A stretch of 6,078 bases of DNA, from the NCBI GenBank assembly GCA_028869495.1, contig JAGWRY010000005.1, positions 1 through 6,078 on the forward strand, given 5' to 3'. The stretch's first letter is position 1; every line of letters starts with the position of its first letter. Positions 3,946-6,078 of the stretch are shown here, piece after piece. The notes under the pieces were generated by a model that worked only from the letters and a program-made list of their open reading frames with translations, was not told the origin of the DNA and made no database searches. Made by a program: the position numbers and the translations under genes. This stretch comes from Elusimicrobiota bacterium (GTDB lineage Bacteria > Elusimicrobiota > Elusimicrobia > UBA1565 > UBA9628).

Positions 3946-6078
3946 ATGAAATCCATTTCCCGAAGAATTCGCACGAAACTCGCGGGGCTCCCCGGCGCGG
4001 GGACCCGGCGCGGGGCACAATTAATGAGGAATATGTCACGGAAGGCGCGCGTCGTCATGGCCCTTCTCCTGGCGGTCCTGCCGGCCGCCGTGCCCGCGCG
4101 CGCGGCCTACGAGGACGTCGGCGTCAGCGCCCGCGCGACGGGGCTGGGCCAGGCCTACACGGCCGTCGCCGACGACGCCTATGCCGTCTATTACAACCCG
4201 GCGGGCCTGGCGACTCTCGACCGCAAGGAGTTCGCGACGACCTACTCGCGCCTGCTGACGGGCCTCTCCGACGGCTCGAACCTGCAGAACTCGTTCCTGT
4301 CCTACGTCCAGCCGCTCGACGGCGGCCGCAACGGCACGCTGGGGACCGCCTGGAATTACATGACGCTCGACAGCCTGTACCGGGAGTCGAGCCTGTTCGC
4401 GTCCTACGGCCGGCGCCTCAGCCGGGAGGACCACGCCCCCCTCTACGGCGGCGTGAGCCTCAAGTTCTTGGACCGCTCGCTGGGCGGCACCTCGGCCGCC
4501 TCGAACTCGGTCAGCGACAGCGGCTACGTCAGCAACAATCCCGACCCCGTCCTCCAGCATGCGTCGAAATCGAACTTCGACGCCGACCTGGGCCTGCTCT
4601 ACCGCCCCCGCCCGAACTGGAACCTGGGCCTGCAGATCCAGCACCTGCTGGAGCCGAACGTCGCGTTCTTGGGCTCCGACAAGCTCCAGCGCAACTACAA
4701 GCTGGGCGCGGCCTACCGCACGCCGTTCACCACGCTGTCGACCGACCTGGACTTCCTAGCCGCGCCGGACGGCTCGACCGACAAGAACCTCTCCATCGCG
4801 GCCGAGAAGTGGCTGCCGACCCTGCTGTACGGCTCGTTCGCGATCCGCGGCGGGCTGGGCGTGGGCACCCGCGACTACCGCAACGTCTCGGTCGGCCTGT
4901 CGTACCGCATCCATCGCATGCAGTTCGACTACGGCTTCTCGATCCCGGTCGGCGGTCTGACCGGCACGACCGGCACCCAGCGCCTGGGGCTGACTTGGCG
5001 CTTCGGCGCGCCGCGCGCGGAGTCCGCGCTCCTGGGCGAGATGCTGCTCGAGAACCTGTCGACGCCGGCCCCGGTCGGCTCGCCGGAGTTCAACAAGCAG
5101 GCGGCCAAGCTCGTCGCCTACAAGCGCAAGGCGATCGACGCGCTGATGCGCGACGCGGACGCCCAGGCCAATCTGGGGCATTTCGAGCGGGCGCACGAGA
5201 GCGCGCGTCAGGCGGCCTCGCTGGCCCCGCGCGACCCGGTGCTGGCCGACCTGGACGGCCGCTACCGGACGGCCGCGGCCTACTTCCCGGACATCTCGGC
5301 CGTGATCTCCCAGCAGGGCGGCGCGCGCCTCGAGGACGGCCTGATGAAGTTCATCGCCGGCAAGGACAAGGAGGCGCTGGCGTCGCTGGAGAACGCGCGG
5401 CTCCTGGCGCCGAGCACGGCGCTGGACGGCATGATCAACATCCTGGAGGCCAAGGTCGGCACGCTGGCGCCGGCGGTCCCGACGCCGACGGCGTCCGTCC
5501 CGGCGCAGGTCGCGGTCTCGACGTCCGCGGCCCCGGCGGTCGCGGTCTCGACCGGCGCGGCGCAAGCCGAGACGGCCGAGCAGGCGGCCAAGCGCATCCT
5601 GGACGCCACGACGGCCCTGCTGGAGGTCTCGTTCTTCCAGCAGGACTGGAAGAAGGTCGTCGAGCTGGGCAAGCAGGTCGTCGCGATCGACCCGGCGAAC
5701 GTCCATGCCTACGAGCGGATGGCGGGCGCCTATCACGCGATGGGCGACCACGCGGACGCGCTGAAGTCGGTGGAGGCGGCCTACGCGCTGGAGTCGGACC
5801 CGGTCGAGCGCGCGAAGCTGAAGGCCTATATCGGAGCGCTGAAGGCGGTCCTCGCCAAGGAGCGGCGGCCGGAGAAGCGCCGCGCGGCGTCGGCGGCCTC
5901 CCCGGAGCAGGTCGAGCGTCTCTACGAGGCCGGCGTCGAGCTCTACGCACAGGGGCGGCTGATCGAGGCCCGCGAGGCGTTCCGGCGCTGCCTGGAACTC
6001 GACGCGAAGTACATGCCGGCCCAGCGGGCCTTCGCCCGGGTGCAGGCGGAGATGATGCAGAGCGGGCAGGGCCAGTGA
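3946..6078 (+). CDS. PorV/UPF0164-like outer-membrane beta-barrel with TPR-rich C-terminal extension
   Basis: This 710-aa protein has a signal peptide core at about 36-50, with cleavage after ARA at 53. The mature start (YEDVGVSARATGLGQAYTAV at 55-74, then DDAYAVYYNPAGL at 76-88) is the classic opening of PorV/PorQ/UPF0164 and FadL-like barrels. Alternating beta strands continue to about 354 and end in an aromatic strand (RLGLTWRF, 346-353). The second half is helical: TPR-like units at about 385-435 and 455-505, a Pro/Ala/Val/Thr linker at 508-545, then TPRs at about 555-620 and 655-702 (for example YEAGVELYAQGRLIEAREAF). PorV itself is about 390 aa in Bacteroidota, so the tail of about 350 aa is additional and probably periplasmic. 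The start is uncertain: ATG 3946 has the best ribosome-binding site but gives an odd 26-residue Arg-rich leader with atypical codons. ATG 4024 or ATG 4033 would give a normal signal peptide. The protein is complete, with TGA at the window end. It could be a PorV-type cargo carrier, or a general UPF0164 porin. Confidence 0.87.
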   Translation: MKSISRRIRTKLAGLPGAGTRRGAQLMRNMSRKARVVMALLLAVLPAAVPARAAYEDVGVSARATGLGQAYTAVADDAYAVYYNPAGLATLDRKEFATTYSRLLTGLSDGSNLQNSFLSYVQPLDGGRNGTLGTAWNYMTLDSLYRESSLFASYGRRLSREDHAPLYGGVSLKFLDRSLGGTSAASNSVSDSGYVSNNPDPVLQHASKSNFDADLGLLYRPRPNWNLGLQIQHLLEPNVAFLGSDKLQRNYKLGAAYRTPFTTLSTDLDFLAAPDGSTDKNLSIAAEKWLPTLLYGSFAIRGGLGVGTRDYRNVSVGLSYRIHRMQFDYGFSIPVGGLTGTTGTQRLGLTWRFGAPRAESALLGEMLLENLSTPAPVGSPEFNKQAAKLVAYKRKAIDALMRDADAQANLGHFERAHESARQAASLAPRDPVLADLDGRYRTAAAYFPDISAVISQQGGARLEDGLMKFIAGKDKEALASLENARLLAPSTALDGMINILEAKVGTLAPAVPTPTASVPAQVAVSTSAAPAVAVSTGAAQAETAEQAAKRILDATTALLEVSFFQQDWKKVVELGKQVVAIDPANVHAYERMAGAYHAMGDHADALKSVEAAYALESDPVERAKLKAYIGALKAVLAKERRPEKRRAASAASPEQVERLYEAGVELYAQGRLIEAREAFRRCLELDAKYMPAQRAFARVQAEMMQSGQGQ
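3990..4015 (+). repeat. GC-rich 13-nt tandem hairpin element in the leader of the PorV-like gene
   Basis: CCCGGCGCGGGG occurs twice, at 3991-4002 and 4004-4015, separated by one A. Each copy is a small inverted repeat: CCCCG-GCG-CGGGG at 3990-4002 and CCCG-GCG-CGGG at 4004-4014. It is followed by an AT-richer CACAATTAATGAGGAATATG that leads into the alternative starts at 4024 and 4033. There is no T-run, so it is not a standard intrinsic terminator. If translation starts at 4024 or 4033, this is an untranslated structured leader that could modulate translation of the barrel. If translation starts at 3946, it merely encodes a Gly/Arg-rich stretch. Confidence 0.45.
5508..5552 (+). repeat. Short in-frame tandem repeat in the Pro/Ala linker of the TPR tail
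   Basis: The 15-mer GGTCGCGGTCTCGAC occurs at 5508-5522 and 5538-5552, a 30-nt period that encodes two near-copies of a 10-residue unit (VAVSTSAAPA and VAVSTGAAQA). It lies within the disordered-looking linker that separates the two TPR blocks. This looks like slippage-type expansion of a flexible spacer, and its length may vary between relatives. Confidence 0.7.

Noticed and set aside
3946..3981. Twin-arginine (Tat) signal suggested by SRRIRTKL at the start of the longest form of the barrel protein
   Set aside because: No hydrophobic segment follows the Arg pair within the expected distance. The hydrophobic core begins near residue 36 and ends in an ordinary Sec-type ARA cleavage site, and outer-membrane barrels use Sec.
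3990..4015. Intrinsic terminator between the 140-aa gene and the barrel gene
   Set aside because: The stems are only 4-5 bp and no T-run follows. A terminator here would also cut the barrel gene off from its apparent operon.
4756..5751. Long open frame of 331 codons on the minus strand opposite the barrel/TPR gene
   Set aside because: The product is Arg/Gln/Val-rich with no recognisable domain, and the plus strand encodes a coherent barrel and TPRs. It is a shadow of GC-rich codon bias, as are the other minus-strand frames opposite the four genes.

Overview
This is a very GC-rich bacterial window in which third codon positions are almost all G or C. It is read entirely on the + strand as one tight gene cluster: the tail of an upstream gene (stop at 83-85) followed by four complete genes. 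The gaps are 30, 24, 11 and 3 nt, and no internal promoter or convincing terminator is visible, so an operon is the simplest reading. All four complete products begin with Sec-type signal peptides, so the cluster is devoted to the envelope or cell surface of a diderm. The combination of fibronectin-III surface protein, ITPNGDGRND-type C-terminal domains and a PorV/UPF0164-like barrel carrying a TPR tail fits Elusimicrobiota or a related FCB-like lineage. That placement is inference from gene content, not from a marker gene.

Layout. 1-85: C-terminal 27 residues of an unidentified, probably beta-rich protein. 116-1051: a 311-aa secreted protein built from two copies of an Ig-like module that matches no family I can name firmly. 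1076-3508: an 810-aa surface protein with signal peptide, about five FN3 domains, an uncharacterised beta-rich segment and a C-terminal FlgD-Ig/CHU_C-like (gliding-motility-type) domain. 3520-3942: a 140-aa protein that is only a signal peptide plus that same C-terminal domain. 3946-6078: a PorV/UPF0164-like outer-membrane barrel fused to a long TPR-rich C-terminal region. Its start is uncertain because codons before about 4024 look non-coding and include a GC-rich tandem hairpin element.

How the genes may work together. In Bacteroidota type IX secretion, PorV is the outer-membrane protein that receives cargo carrying a conserved C-terminal domain. Here a PorV-like barrel lies directly behind two proteins ending in the same type of C-terminal domain, one of them little more than that domain. 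The most interesting hypothesis is a compact cargo-plus-carrier cassette for a T9SS-like export or surface-display route, with the TPR tail as a periplasmic docking arm. The alternative is that the C-terminal domains are ordinary FlgD-type Ig folds and the barrel is a general UPF0164 porin. The sequence alone cannot separate these.
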